A DNA stretch of 64,000 bases from Promerops cafer (lineage: Eukaryota; Chordata; Aves; Passeriformes; Nectariniidae): positions 1,029,295 through 1,093,294 of the forward strand of contig VZSE01014929.1 in the NCBI GenBank assembly GCA_013398275.1, written 5' to 3'. The stretch's first letter is position 1; each line of letters starts with the position of its first letter. The position numbers and the translations under genes are program-made. Under the pieces are notes generated by a model. The model did no database searches, was not told where the DNA came from, and saw nothing but the letters and a program-made list of their open reading frames with translations. This document shows positions 24,356-36,900 of the stretch, in pieces.

Positions 24356-26770
24356 GTAAGAATTTTTTGTAGTTTGGAGAATTTCCACTCGTACTCAAGG
24401 TTTGTCTGATGATTGCTGTTATTGTAACTCTTCCTGTGCCTTCAGGGCACTTAATTCAATGTTCTCTGTTCTGTCACTATTGATATTTCTTATTATATGA
24501 GTTCTCTCATACAGTGCTTGCTTTTGAATGGCTTTTGGCTAAGTCTTAATTTTATTTTCAGTAGAATAATAATTTTTGTGCATTTCAGGCACCTGAACTA
24601 TTATCTGCCTTTTCAGTTCCATGGTTCTTTTGCCATAATGTAATGTACTACACTCAAGTACAACTAGAATATTTGCTGGCAACAATTATTTGTTCAAATA
24701 CTATTTTCTTTAACTTGAAATCCTATAAATTAAATGTTCTGAAGAGATGCCATTGTGTCTTATGGTGTTAAAGTGTATTAACATAGAATATCTGACAAGA
24801 CTTTCTTGATTTCTACTCTTATTATCTATTTAATATGAAACAGTGTTTTTAAACTTTTGTGGAGGGATTTCCACTGAGACTTAAATCCATAGTCTGCAGA
24901 ATTCTAATGATCAGAGTTTTTGAACTTGCCAAATCAAAAAATAAATATAATTTTAAAGTCTGTTTTGGCTACATGTGCACTGCTCCTGGCAGGCTGACTA
25001 AGGCTACTGGATACCTCTGAGGATCATGTAGGCTCTTACAGCTATCCAGGTTAATAAGGTAAAGGAAAAAACATACAGAAGACAAAAATGCAGTAGATTA
25101 TCAAAAAACAATGGTGCCTTCTTAGGTATTGATTTTACAATATTGAGATGCAGTGATAAGAAAATGGAAGTAGAAGAGAGGGATTTCTGTTGTTCTTGCT
25201 ATATAAGAATAATAATTGCTTCTTTCCCTTACTGTCTGTAGTTTAATTCCTCATAAAGTAGGACTGAGCAGCTCTAAGTATCTATAGCTTAGACCCTTCA
25301 GGGAAGATGGGTAATTGGATCAGCCCCACAAAGCTCAGGAAACAGCTGTGGGAGAACTGTACCCATGATGGCAGTGGTTTGAAGAACAATTGGGAGTACT
25401 TACTGATACAGTACAGCCAGTTAATCTCCTGAGTACATAGATGTGGAAAATCCAGCAGGGAACAGAGGATGTGGAAAGCAGTCCTATGCTGCTGCAGTTT
25501 CTCAGCCTCTGTAATAAGAGAAGAAAGTGTAATTTGACAGTCGTGAATAATTGTGGCTCTGAGTGACCTGGTCCTTGCTGACTGGTTTTGATTTTCATAA
25601 TTTTCTGAAGCTTTTAAAGCTTTACAGAAGAAAACATTAATAACGTGAAGTGTTTAAAGGTTGAGTTAGTCATCCCCCTGTGTTACTAAGGAGCCTGTGC
25701 CACTGTTTCTTCTTCTGAACATAAGGGGAGATGATGTAGTACCTTATCTGCTGTGCTGGTTTTCATTTGCATGTGTTCAACCAAAGCACGAGGGACGAGT
25801 TTTGTGTATGTGGAACTGTTTGAGTCTGGAGTTCCAGTAGGGTCACAATGTGTGTATACATTGAGAGACTATTTCCAGCAATCTGGGTAATTCAATTAAG
25901 TGAAATCCACTGTACTGCCAACAGCACGCAAGGTGCACTGTATCTCTTTATCTGTCATGAGTAGTTTTAAATGGGACACCTGTTCATGACTGAAAAGTTC
26001 TGGTGTTTGATTTCATGGTGATTGCTGGTCGGGTGGATTTGAAATCATGGGGCAGTTCAATGGAAAGAGGGATAAAAATCAACTTTTTTGTTGTGGAGGG
26101 CAATAAAAAAGTTCAATTTTTTTAAATTTCAAAAACTTTATCATATTTTTAAATCAGATATACAACTTTCTGTGATCTACAGTTTGAAATACAGATCTGC
26201 CTAAATGTACTGGGTATCAGTGGGAAAACATTTTTTTCCATGCTTCACTTCAAATCTTCAGTGGGCTTTTTTGGTTTTAGTTGAGATCTTTATGTAGGAC
26301 AAATTGTAGAATGATGAAAAGAATGCAATCAGACCACTCTGATAAGAACTTAAGATACTGTATATATAAAAAGAACATTTTATTGTTATATAATAAACTG
26401 CAGGCTGTATCAACAGTTGCTTAGAATGCATCTTAGGTGATCTGTATATTAGACACTGCTCAACTTGTGTAATGGAAGATTTTCCTAGTGCAACCTTTCT
26501 GTGTAATTTTTTTAATAGTGTTTAAGAAGAACATCCTTTTTTGTGTTCAGCTTTTATTGGGCTTTGAGTGGTTCAAAACTGCAGTACTCAGCAGTATAAA
26601 TACTGAGCAGATCTTGCTCAATAAAGTTTAAAACTTCATGTTTATTAGTGTACCAAAAAATGTCTGCACATTTGTCATGCTGATGGAAGCCAGTGCCATG
26701 GTAATCGTTGCAAATATCTTCTGAAAATAATAATGATAATCATAATAACAATAATAAATCTTTATTTTAG
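24356..26770 (+). other. HIBADH: HIBADH intron 3
   Basis: A 2.4-kb intron with a GTAAGA donor and a tctttattttag acceptor. It holds only simple AT-rich sequence, ending in an A/T-rich microsatellite directly before the acceptor. No repeat family or RNA gene is recognised. Confidence 0.85.
26725..26758 (+). repeat. Imperfect (AAT)n microsatellite beside the exon 4 acceptor
   Basis: Imperfect ATA/AAT trinucleotide units run to within about 12 bases of the exon 4 acceptor, leaving only a short T-rich polypyrimidine tract (ctttatttt). Length change here would move the branch-point region. Confidence 0.8.
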
Positions 26771-26892
26771 GAAAGTAAAGAAAGGCTCATTGCTAATAGA
26801 TTCCAGCACTATAGATCCAGCAGTTTCAAAAGAATTAGCCAAAGCTGTTGAAAAAATGGGAGCGGTTTTCATGGATGCCCCAGTTTCTGGAG
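26771..26892 (+). CDS. HIBADH: HIBADH coding exon 4 (substrate motif)
   Basis: This 122-base exon completes codon 112, runs through codon 152 and leaves one base of codon 153 before a strong GTAAGT donor. It encodes KKVKKGSLLIDSSTIDPAVS, KELAKAVEKMG and AVFMDAPVSGG. This is almost identical to the mammalian protein I recall; the only difference I note is Ala137, where it has Glu. DAPVSGG (residues 147-153) is the conserved substrate/cofactor motif of the beta-hydroxyacid dehydrogenase family, at the end of the Rossmann domain. The downstream exons should begin with Val-Gly-Ala-Ala-Arg and carry the catalytic Lys and the C-terminal helical domain. I could not find them in this window, so the gene is truncated by the window edge, not broken. 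Confidence 0.97.
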
Positions 26893-29800
26893 GTAAGTCT
26901 TCATTAGCAGTTTACCTCATATCAGACAAGTTGTCTCTTTGTTTGCAGTTTCAGTCACCAATTTGTATCCTTGTTTCTATAAGTTGCTTTTCTTTGCTAT
27001 AGGTGCAGTGTTTTGTTTTGTTGTTGTTGTTTAATTGCATTACAGATATATATGTTATTACAGGAGTATTTTTAGGATTTAGGAATATGCTTTTGTGTTA
27101 TACTTGGAGAAACAGCTTTCTTGGGATACGGTACAGTGGTCCTTTTAATTTAACTTCTTTCATAAAGTTGCATTTTTATGCAGTTATTCACATTCCTTTA
27201 GCCTCCATCTGTTTCTACCTGTTAGGGAAAAACTGTTGTCGTTAACTGGTTCTGTTGCTTTTTCATTAATTAAAATGGAGATAATGAAGTGAGGAATATA
27301 AGATTTCTTTATGAAAAGAAAACAGAGATTTGTCTGGTTTTATAACAATTGAAGAATGTGGGTGATAATTGTCTATTCTTAAAAGTTGCTTACTATTGAT
27401 CTCTGAGTATTTAGTCTCTTGTAAAGAATAATATAGAGCAGGGAAGAGTTCTCAATTTGTGGACAGAGGAGAGCAGAAACATAAAAGTAACATTTTGAAA
27501 ACAAAGCCATAACTGATCGTTTCTATTGTTGAGTTCTTCTCCAAAACACCTAGAATTAGAAGGTGAGGAAACGTCATTTTATGTGGGAAAATCTTGAGGT
27601 TTTGCAGTCCAGTCTAAAGATTAATGTAACTGGCATTTTGAGAATTCTTGATTTTCCTGATGAGTGTCAGTGATGAGCAAAAACTAACAATCTTTTTAAT
27701 TTTCAACTGCGAACTAAGGCAGGATTTGACTACATACTAGAAGCCAAAATTTTCATCCAAATTCTATTGTGAACAGAAAGTAGGCAGATCCAGGTAGGTG
27801 ATATTCAAGAATATAATGGAGAAGACAAGATTCTTGCTTCCCAGACAAAATGTTAGTTTTATTTTATAAAGCTAGATAGCTAATCAGCCTGGGAAGAAAA
27901 ACCACAGAAAAATTGTATAGTGGGCAGATGATGTATTTCTCTGATCCTTTTTTTAAACACAGCATGGCTTTCTGTTTATCAGTTGGGCAATTCTGACCTA
28001 CTTCTATGTTGTTTTCTTCAATCCCTTTCTGCGAAGTATATTATTTTCCTGATGGAATTATTTACCTTTTAGAAATGTCTGTAATTTATTTTTACCTGTA
28101 ATTCTTTAGTATAAGGCTGACTGTAACTACAAAGAAGAAAAGGAGAAGTTTGATTCTGAAAGAACTTTAGCTGTTATGGGGGTTTTGTTCCTTGAGAAAA
28201 TGGTAAAGCCAAGACAGAGTTAATATGATAACATACATAGTTCACTAGTATGAATACAGATGGCTTGTTTGGTGTTAGTGGTTTATCTGAATACAAATAA
28301 CATGGTGACTAGTGTGAGTTACAGACTGAGGGATACCCTGAATAAGGGGGAAACAATAGACTTAACTTTCTAGTCCTTTATATATTTGTGAAGCCCAAGG
28401 ATGCTCTGTACAAATCATGTTTAAAGTGAGCACGTGCTAGAAATGTGGAGAAGTTAAGTCTGTTGGAAAAAACCCTTTAATGTTATTTGTTATTTCCATC
28501 TTTCAGTACCTAACACATCAAGTCTTTGGGGTATTTTTATACGTCCTGACTGCATTGTTGGCCTTCAGACAAAACACTAAATGGAGAAGTATGCTCAGCT
28601 CTCTAGCAATTGGCAGGCACTATGCTGTTGCTGTGCAGTGCAATAGAGTTGGCAGGAGTTTCAAGGAGAGTGTTTGTGGGATATGGGGAGGAGGAAGAGA
28701 AAGCAGCATGCCTGAACTGTCCCCTTTAGAGCTGTCTGTTTACTAGCTGTTATTGGCAGACAACTCCACTTGTGTTTTTAGGTATTTGGGTGTTGCCTGA
28801 TGTTAACATTCATCTGCACTGTGAACAAGTTCACAAACTGAATAATATTTTGAAAATTGCTTGGTCTATAAATCCTAGGGAGAGAGAGCAGTGATTTTAA
28901 TCCTGTTCTAACGTTGCAAATGAAGAATCTTTGGGCATAGCATTAGGGCCAGATTTCAGTGGCTTGTTTGCAGCCTTGCCCCCAAAAGATGCTTTCTCTT
29001 GATCTTTTTCAGATGGGCCTGCTTGCCAACTTAGTAGTGCAGTCTTCTTCATATGATTGGCCTACAGCATTTACTTGCAGCTTACAGTCAGGACCCATTA
29101 AGTAGAAGTTGATGAACCAAGTCACTGTAGTATTATTTTGTATTAAGTGACTTCAGAAAATACTTCTCATCCCCATAGTTGCATGCAGATTATGCTGCTA
29201 ATGCTGTCTAGAGATAGCAATCGCTTTAGCCTGGGATTAGGATCTCTTGCAGGTCCACATGAGAAAGTTGTGTCATGGCTCCCAGTGCTGCCCTGGTTCG
29301 TGACCTCTTTGTGAGCATGCGACAAATGGGGAAACATCTTCAAAATCCACGTTTTTTGGGGTTTTTTTAATCTAGACAGGAAAATTATCTCTTTGCAAAG
29401 ATTGGGTTCTTCATCTTTGTTTGTATAAAAGTATTTTAAAGCATATTTGAAACGGACTTCTGTTGGCAGAAGATTCTACTGGCTAAGTACAAATCTAAAT
29501 TAAGCCTTCAAGAATTGTGTCACATTTGTCCTCCCTCTGATTTCAGTAGAAGTATGATACAGATTCTCACCTCGTAATCCAGAGCTAACTTCACTAGTGG
29601 CTTCACTGACACTGCTGTAATAGTTCTCTCTCTTTAACTCATTATACAAGATAGTAATTTCCTAAAGTAGCTTGGCTGATTTTTTTTTATTTCTAATGTA
29701 ATTGTTTCTATGTTGTAAGCATTGTTAGTGTTCAGATACAACCTTTTCAACTTCTTTCCCCTTTCACTGACTACTGAAATTATATCAGCTCTGTATCTGC

Positions 29801-30430
29801 TCAAAATACATTGTACTACATTCTACTGGAACTTCACAAAAAGATGTGACAACTTGATTTGTTTTTCTGGTTTTTGAGGTATGAAAAAAGTTTTCAACTC
29901 TTTTGTAAGTCTGGTTCTTTAAAATCTGATAATGAAACTTCAGATCTTCCTCCTCACTGTATCCTTTAGACAAGAGAGTAGTCAGTTAAAAAGTCAGACT
30001 GCTAATTGTTAATAACAGCTGTCATATAGGAACTGTAGTCATGCTAAAATGGTAACAAAGAGTAGAATAAATGATTTTTTTTTTAGAAACTGTGCCTTGG
30101 AGGTGGCTAGAAGAGGTTGTAGTTTCTATTCCAGCTGTCATTTCAAACTGTTTCATCTTATAGTACTGCTTCCATAAAACTTCAGCTAATCATTAAGTGA
30201 TGGAAACAGTAGCAGTAGTAACACTGACAAGTTAAGACTTCAGGTCACTGATAACATAAAGTACAGTGTGAGTCCTTGAGGGATGCATTGCAAACTTACT
30301 CCCTGCATGGCCAGATCTCTACTTAATATGGAGCAAAGGAAAAAAATTATTAGAAATGCTCTGAAACACTCTGGAGATATTTTATTTTATTTATTTCATT
30401 TCAAAGAACAATATATTTCAGGATACCAGC

Positions 30431-30446
30431 TTTTTTTTTTTTTTTT
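30431..30446. repeat. Poly-T run (16)
   Basis: A run of 16 T. There is no attached recognisable retroposon body, so it is a plain homopolymer. Confidence 0.9.
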
Positions 30447-31623
30447 AATTTCTTAGAAAGGGCACCTTCATAAAATAGGAGAAGCGAATTACGTGTTTCT
30501 CTTACTTGAACATTGAAGGCACTTAGTGCTGTGCCTTTTCCAAGGGAAGCAGAGGAGTTAAAACTTTATGCACACCAATATTTGCAAAGATGATTTAAAA
30601 GACACTTTCAGACTAGACTAAATAATAGGAATTAGGAATGAGTAGTTCAAACATTGCATCTCTTATCTTGTAAATTCTGTTGCAATAAAGATGCGTAATC
30701 ACTATCTTTGCCAGAATTAAACTGATTTAATAGACCTGTCTTTGTTGGGGAGCCTTTGTAGAGCTACTTGAACTGGCTTCATTAAGTTGTGTCTGCTTTG
30801 TTTCTTTAGCTTTGTGCACCTTTAGAGAAATGCAATCTTATGACTTTATGTGAGTGGAAGAGTTGGTGGGTTAATTCAATGTCTTTAATTTGAGACATCA
30901 TGTATTTTTTAATAAACATAAAGAATAAAATAAGGAATGTCCTGAATTCAGTGGTATTAGAGGTTTGGTGTGGTTGTGGCTTTCTAATGCAGTGATTCAA
31001 TCTGTTAAGGTCCGTGAAACACTATAAACATAGAGCAGGTTCATGAATTTAGAACTAATAATTCTGACCTATCCCTCTCAATAGCGGGTGTTCTTGTTGG
31101 TAAGGAAAAACATCTAAAGGCATAGTAGTATATCCTCCATTGTTGTTTCTGGATTTATGTTTTTATGCTTTATTTTTAAAGCCTAAATGTGTGTGCTCAG
31201 AAGGGCCGCAGTGTTCTCTGTGTTCCTGGTACTGAACATAACATTTTTACCTCACTTGCTTTGCTCTTCCTCAGCTACTGCATGCCTTGTGTAATTTTTT
31301 TCTTTCCTGACATCTTTCTTAATTTCTCTGTTTACATTTTTTGCTGAATGCATTTGATCATACTCATTTTTGCCAAGTCTGTGATTTAGGGATGGTAGTA
31401 GAAATTACAATGTACAATACTAATACTTAATCCTAAAGGTAGTGTGAAAAATATTACTGTGTTATTCTGAAATTTAGGTGAGGAAAAATAATGCAGAAAG
31501 TAACTGATGACAAAAAAGGGAAGAATTGGCTGAACTGACTTAAGGAAGCTGAAATGAGGACGAAGAAATATTTTGAAATCTGAGATGCTTAAAAGGCTTC
31601 TGATTTCTAATAACTTATAACCA

Positions 31624-31666
31624 TAAATTACATAACAATATATATACATTAAATTACATAACAATA
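31624..31666. repeat. 17-bp direct duplication
   Basis: The 17-mer taaattacataacaata occurs at 31624-31640 and again at 31650-31666, separated by nine AT bases. This is a small local duplication. Confidence 0.9.
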
Positions 31667-32104
31667 CTTGTCTGTCAAAATAAAGCTAGTTTAATAGATC
31701 TGTTTTGTTGGAGCAAAGAAAGAAGTGAAAATCTTGAAAATCTTACACATTGGTAAAATGTATATTTTGACACAGGGAGGGAAGGAAGTATAAACCCTGT
31801 GCAAATATCACTATGTTGGCAGCAACTGCTGTTTCAGAAGAGTTAGGTAGTATATTTACTTATGTGCTGACTTTGCAAGGCTATTTTTCTTCTATAAGTC
31901 TATTATGCCTTTTGCATTCTCTATGAAATAAAAGGTAGCAGAAGGCAAAGAGGAATAAACAGATTTGTTGAGAGTCTCACCTAAAAATGTTCACTGGGGT
32001 GGAGGCAACTATCCTACAATGACTAAAAGGGTGGAATAAATGATTTTATTAAAGCATATTGTATATTTTGGCAATAAAATTGTGTGTAGTCTGGCCAAAT
32101 AGTG

Positions 32105-32445
32105 ACCAATGTGCAGAGAAACATATCTGTCTCCATTTATTCGAAGGTGTAAAGATGAGTTATTCAGGCTGGCTCAATGGGACATACCCAGGAATAATAG
32201 GCTGGAAATCATTAAGGAAAGAAAAATGCGTGCCGTGTCTACCAGGAAAAATGTCCTAACGACATTCTTCATACACTGTGGAATAATTTCCAAAGGAGAT
32301 GGTTGAAGCCAAATATCTCAACATGCCTTAAACTGTACTGGGCAAAGTGCTAGGAACTATTCTGTAGGGAAAAATCTACAACTGGCAGGAGGATGGCTTC
32401 ATGATCTAATCGGTCTTTTCCATCTCTAATGTCTACTATCCTGTT
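32105..32445 (+). mobile_element. Old CR1 LINE 3' end, sense
   Basis: The right part (ctattctgtagggaaaaatc, ggcaggaggatggcttcatg, atctaatcggtcttttccat, ctctaatgtctactatcc) follows the sense 3' end of an old CR1 subfamily, in which 'gatggactagatgacc...ggtcttttccatctctaa' precedes the terminal repeat. The left part (actgtggaataatttccaaagg) fits the upstream 3' UTR. It is highly diverged; the left edge is approximate. Confidence 0.75.
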
Positions 32446-33089
32446 GTGTTCTCACACATGGTGTTCAAAAACAGTTAAAGGAAAGTTGTCCAGATGGAAG
32501 TTAGAAATCCCTGTGGCACTCTTTGAAAAAGCATAAGGAATAACTGCAGAGTTAGAGCCAACATTCCTTCTCTCAGTAAAAATGGTTCTAATATTCAGGG
32601 CTGCATGTGAGCTGTTACCACATTCCTAATAACTGCTCTGTTTGTTTGTGGTTACTTTAATGCTAGTATCTGCCTCTTCCTGTCAAATGTTCTGAGATAT
32701 CCAGAGTAAGAAAAATCTATAAATGCCAGCCTGTCATAAGTCCTAGGGAAAAAAAGTTAATTTAGTTTCATTTTTTAAATTTTGATTGCTTCTTGTAGAG
32801 GATGTTTAAAGTTAAGGGGTTGCAGGTGGTGTTTGGGAATGTTTCTGGAATGAAGTGATAACTTTGAAGCTTTTGACAAAGTTTGTTTTGGTTTTAAACA
32901 TTCATGGGCTTCTTTTTCTCTCTTTTTCTTCTTTCAATGGAGTGCCTTGTCGAAGTGTATTTTTCATGTAGTCAAAAAAACCTAGCGTGATTCCTGTGCT
33001 TTTGGGACAGTGGGGATGATGAGCACCAGACCTTAATAATCCCATGACTCCATATGAGTCCTAATTCTGCACTATGCTAAATGTGGAAG

Positions 33090-33250
33090 GTGCACATGTC
33101 AGTAGTGAGCCCAGCACCAGGCACACCAGAGCGGGAGTCGGACCTGGAAGGCACCGCACAGAGCAGACTGGGAGTGCCCTGTGCCTGCGCAGTGGCCATC
33201 AGCGTGGGGACAGCCCCACCAGCTACGAGCATTGGAGGTGCCTCTGGAGA
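33090..33250. other. GC-rich patch of unknown origin
   Basis: A short block visibly richer in G+C than its flanks, with several CpGs (for example gagcgggagtcggacc and cctgcgcagtgg). Two overlapping + frames of 64 codons are open across it but resemble nothing known. An AATAAA lies at 33275. It ends about 130 bases before the LTR at 33381, so it may belong to another insertion. Confidence 0.35.
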
Positions 33251-33380
33251 AAATGCAGTTTTCTCTGAATCTTAATAAAAAGCAGTTGTACTTGTAATTC
33301 AGTGTTGCCTTAAACAGATCTTTTCAGTCTGTGTGTGGAATTCTTATTTTTTGGAAAAAAGAAAAAAGTCCAGAGAAACC

Positions 33381-33985
33381 TAAGTGGTTTCAGCTGGGAT
33401 AGAGTTAATTTTGTTCATAATAGCTGGTACAGTGCCATTTTTTTTTTGTTTTAGAATGAGAATAAAGTTGATAACACATTGATTTTAGTTGTTGCTAAGC
33501 AGTGCTTATTTCAAGTCAAGGACTTTCAGTTTCCCATGCTCTGTCAATAATGAGGTGCACACCAAGCCAGGAAGGAGCATCGCCAGGACAGCTGACCTGA
33601 ACTGGCCAAGGGTTATATTCATTGCATAGAACATCATGCTCAGTATATAAACTGGGGGAATTGCCTGGGAGGGGCTGATTGCTGCTCAGGAATGGGCTGG
33701 ACATTAGTCAGTGGAGCAACTGTATTGTGCATCACTTGTCGTTCTTGGGTTTTATTTCACTCTTTTTGTTGGCCTCCCTTTTCATCACCATTTAATTTAC
33801 TATAATTATTATTATTGATATTATTGTTATAATTATTGTATATTATTTCAGTTATTAAACTGTTCTTACGTCAACACATGGATTTTACCTTTTTTTATGT
33901 TTCTCCTCTCTATCTCACTGGGGAAGGGTGAGGGGTGAAGGAGCGAGTGGCTGCACGGTACTTTGCCAGATGTTAAATCACAACA
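33381..33985 (+). mobile_element. Endogenous retrovirus LTR, sense orientation
   Basis: The sequence follows an LTR I recall from bird genomes: ggtttcagctgggatagagt near the start, gagaataaagttgataacac, ccaggacagctgacctgaac, a TATA element in gctcagtatataaactgggg near 33641-33656, ttgtgcatcacttgtcgttc, an (ATT)-rich stretch at about 33795-33850, ATTAAA near 33855, and a end in ggtgaaggagcgagtggctg...gttaaatcacaaca. The first bases are mutated from the usual TGT start, and I see no clean target-site duplication. No internal retroviral sequence is attached, so it is a solo LTR. It belongs to a different family from the LTRs at 9748 and 61463. Confidence 0.85.
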
Positions 33986-36900
33986 CTTATTTAAATGGAC
34001 TGGGCCACTGAACACATGGCCCAACATAGAATTACATGTTTTATTTTGTCTCTTATTCATCAAGGGAGATCTCCAGATCTTACGCTAGACATGTGGAAGG
34101 AAGCATTAACATCCCAAGTGTCTGAACCTTAGGACACATCTTAAGTCTTCGGACACATTTGTGCAAACTGCTCTGTGTTGAAGAACAGTCCTTTGAAGGC
34201 CCTTTAAACACTTAAATTAAAGGAGCAAAAAAGAAAAGAAACAAACCCACATGGAGTAAATTTTGCAGGCAGGGACATCTAACCTTGTCTTGTAGTGCAG
34301 GCCTTTGAAAGTAAATCACTTGTTGATCCCCTAAATAGCTCAATCCAGGATGAGTAGGAATGAACGCTGATCATCTCTTGATGCTCATCTGGATGATGCT
34401 GGTATTCTGGGTTCCTTGTGTTTCATTTTTAAAGTCATAGTGATGACTTGGCCAAGTACTGGATTTATTTATGACAATATCATCTTATGATCCGGAGCCA
34501 TTCTAAGTCACTGGATCATTGCAGAATGTTGTCTTGTAGTAGAGGACATTTTTATGTTTTGAAAAGCATCTTAAGTTGTGCGAATAAAAAGGGGAAGAAT
34601 GTTCTAGCAGAAGTGATCCCTCTGCACTTCAAACAAATACCTGAAAATTATTTCATATTTTCAATGTTTAGTGTACTACTGCTCATTGTGAGACAATTCA
34701 GTAGCTTGAGCTTTTGTCCTTAGCAGAACAGCTCCTGGTTAATCCATAGGAAGCACACAGGAATACCAAGATTTCCTAATTCTTCTTCCTTCAACCACAT
34801 TTTAAAAAAACATGGTGTGTATCATGAGATACAAAAGTAAAGGAAAGAGTATTGCCTTTTACCATTAATGAGCATTTAGAATCCAGCTGTCAGCATACAA
34901 ACTATTCAAATGTTCACCTTTCAGTTTGTCCAACGGTATTTAGTCCTGTTGGCTCACCACTTCAGTCTACTGAAAAGCAGAGGACAGAGGAGAGTCTTGC
35001 AGTTCCAGAGCTGAAGAAGCAGTTTTTAACTACAGTTCTCTTCATGCCAAGCACAACATAGGGCGTGAAGTCAGAAAAAAAATTATTTACTGCACTGTAT
35101 TTGACCTATAATTTTAACCCTTAAAATTTTGTTCTTATTTTAATTCCTGTAGTTTTGCTGGGACACATTGTGTGGAGTTTTCTAAACCTTATACAGCTTT
35201 AACCCATATCTGTTTGTAAGAAAAAATTAAGAGATGGCTTGATGGGAACAGAGTAATGCATGGAAATGTTACCCTGATGTCATACCTTCCGTTTCTATTC
35301 CTGGTTCTGTAAGCAGTTGTGTTTTAATTATTCTGTTGTGGAAGAATATTAAATTATATGTGGTAAAATGAAGGGAGCAGTGTGAAACACTGTGGAACAC
35401 TTTATTAAACTCTTTACATATTTTAAATCCACATAATGATTTGATAGTATCCCAGTATGTTGTATGTCTGCTGGTAAACTAACGGGGTTAGGGTATTTTT
35501 TATGTGAAGCTTAGCAAGTTGACAGGAATACTAATCTGACATGTAATTATTATCCATTTGCTTTATTTAATGAGTTGCTGCAAACTGTGTAAGATCCTAG
35601 TTACTCAGTAACCATATAGTTGAACCATACGCAGTCAGAAATGTGCATTTTGGCTGTCATTTTGTTTTCAATCCGTGCTTCCATTGCTTTCTGAGAATGT
35701 ATGGTGGGAATGTGTGGCTTGTGGCTCTCAGTGTGTTTGCCACAGGGAGTACAGGGAAAGTCACATTGACTTTTAGCTTTGGCTGTGGAGCATACTACTT
35801 GTGTTTCATTTGTGTTAGATTTCTTGGGTTTGCTTAAAATTGTGGATTTCATTATTAAACTAATGTGGAGGTAATCTGTAGAGACATATGACTATACCTA
35901 GTTAGCTGTTCCAACTTGGTTGATTTCTAAGGTCCAGCATTTTTCTGATTAAACTACTTCCAGAATTGCTACAATTGCTAGTCGTCTGAAAGCAGTATTT
36001 GGTAGCAGCTAGATGCTTTTTCTCTTGAATAAGGCATTTTATGTCGCATGTGCAGGAAGAACAGCGATTTCCTTCCTCTTTTAAAAGTTGAAGGACAGCT
36101 GAGAAAGTAATTTTCAGTAGTTTATCAGCATGTGAAATGCTGCCATAGTAGAGCCTTATATATATAGTTAAACTAGGAGTGTGTCTAATTTTCCTCTTTC
36201 TGCAGATGCTCATCTTAGGATTTATATTAGTGGGGAGTTAGGGGTGATACTGGGGCAGTGGTAGGGTTTTGTAGCGGAAGCACTAAATGAGAAACTGATG
36301 TGAATTTGGCAAGCAGGAGAGTTTCCTGAGATAGAGCATCCCCTTAACAGCCTCAGCCTGAATCTTGGCTGCCTCAGAGGGCTCCCACCCTGTCCAAGAT
36401 GGAAGTTCCTGCAGAGAGCCCTAATAGCATCCTTCACTGCCTCAACAAATCGTGTTAAGGCATGGGACTTAACTGCTGTGAAACAATGCAACAAATTCCT
36501 CGCAGGACCAAAATGAGCATACTTGATCACCTAAATGCATCATTCCACTTGCAGAACAAGCTGGACTATAGAAAAACATTTCTATTAGTAGTACAATGAC
36601 CGGCACACCTATTAAAGAAGAAGGTGGTTAATCTGTTACTGTTTGGTCATTGGTACTTTTTTTCCCACTGTATTAGTATGCTTAGCAATTCTTAACACTA
36701 AATGTGACTATGTGCACTTAGTATGTTGTTTTCTTTAGTAGACAATTACACCAATCTTGAATGGAGCATTTTTTTGGTTACTGAGGTAAAGGAATCTTAG
36801 GAGATTGAAACAGTAGGCAGCAAAGCTTGTTAAGGAGGTTTTTATTTTACAAGCCCTCAAGAATTCAGAATATGGCTTGCTTACTACTTAAAAAAGTCCA

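Noticed and set aside
36222..36530. 102-codon minus-strand open frame in intron 4 (36.2-36.5 kb)
   Set aside because: No domain, no splice context and no recognisable homologue. The region is mildly less AT-rich only. I regard it as chance.
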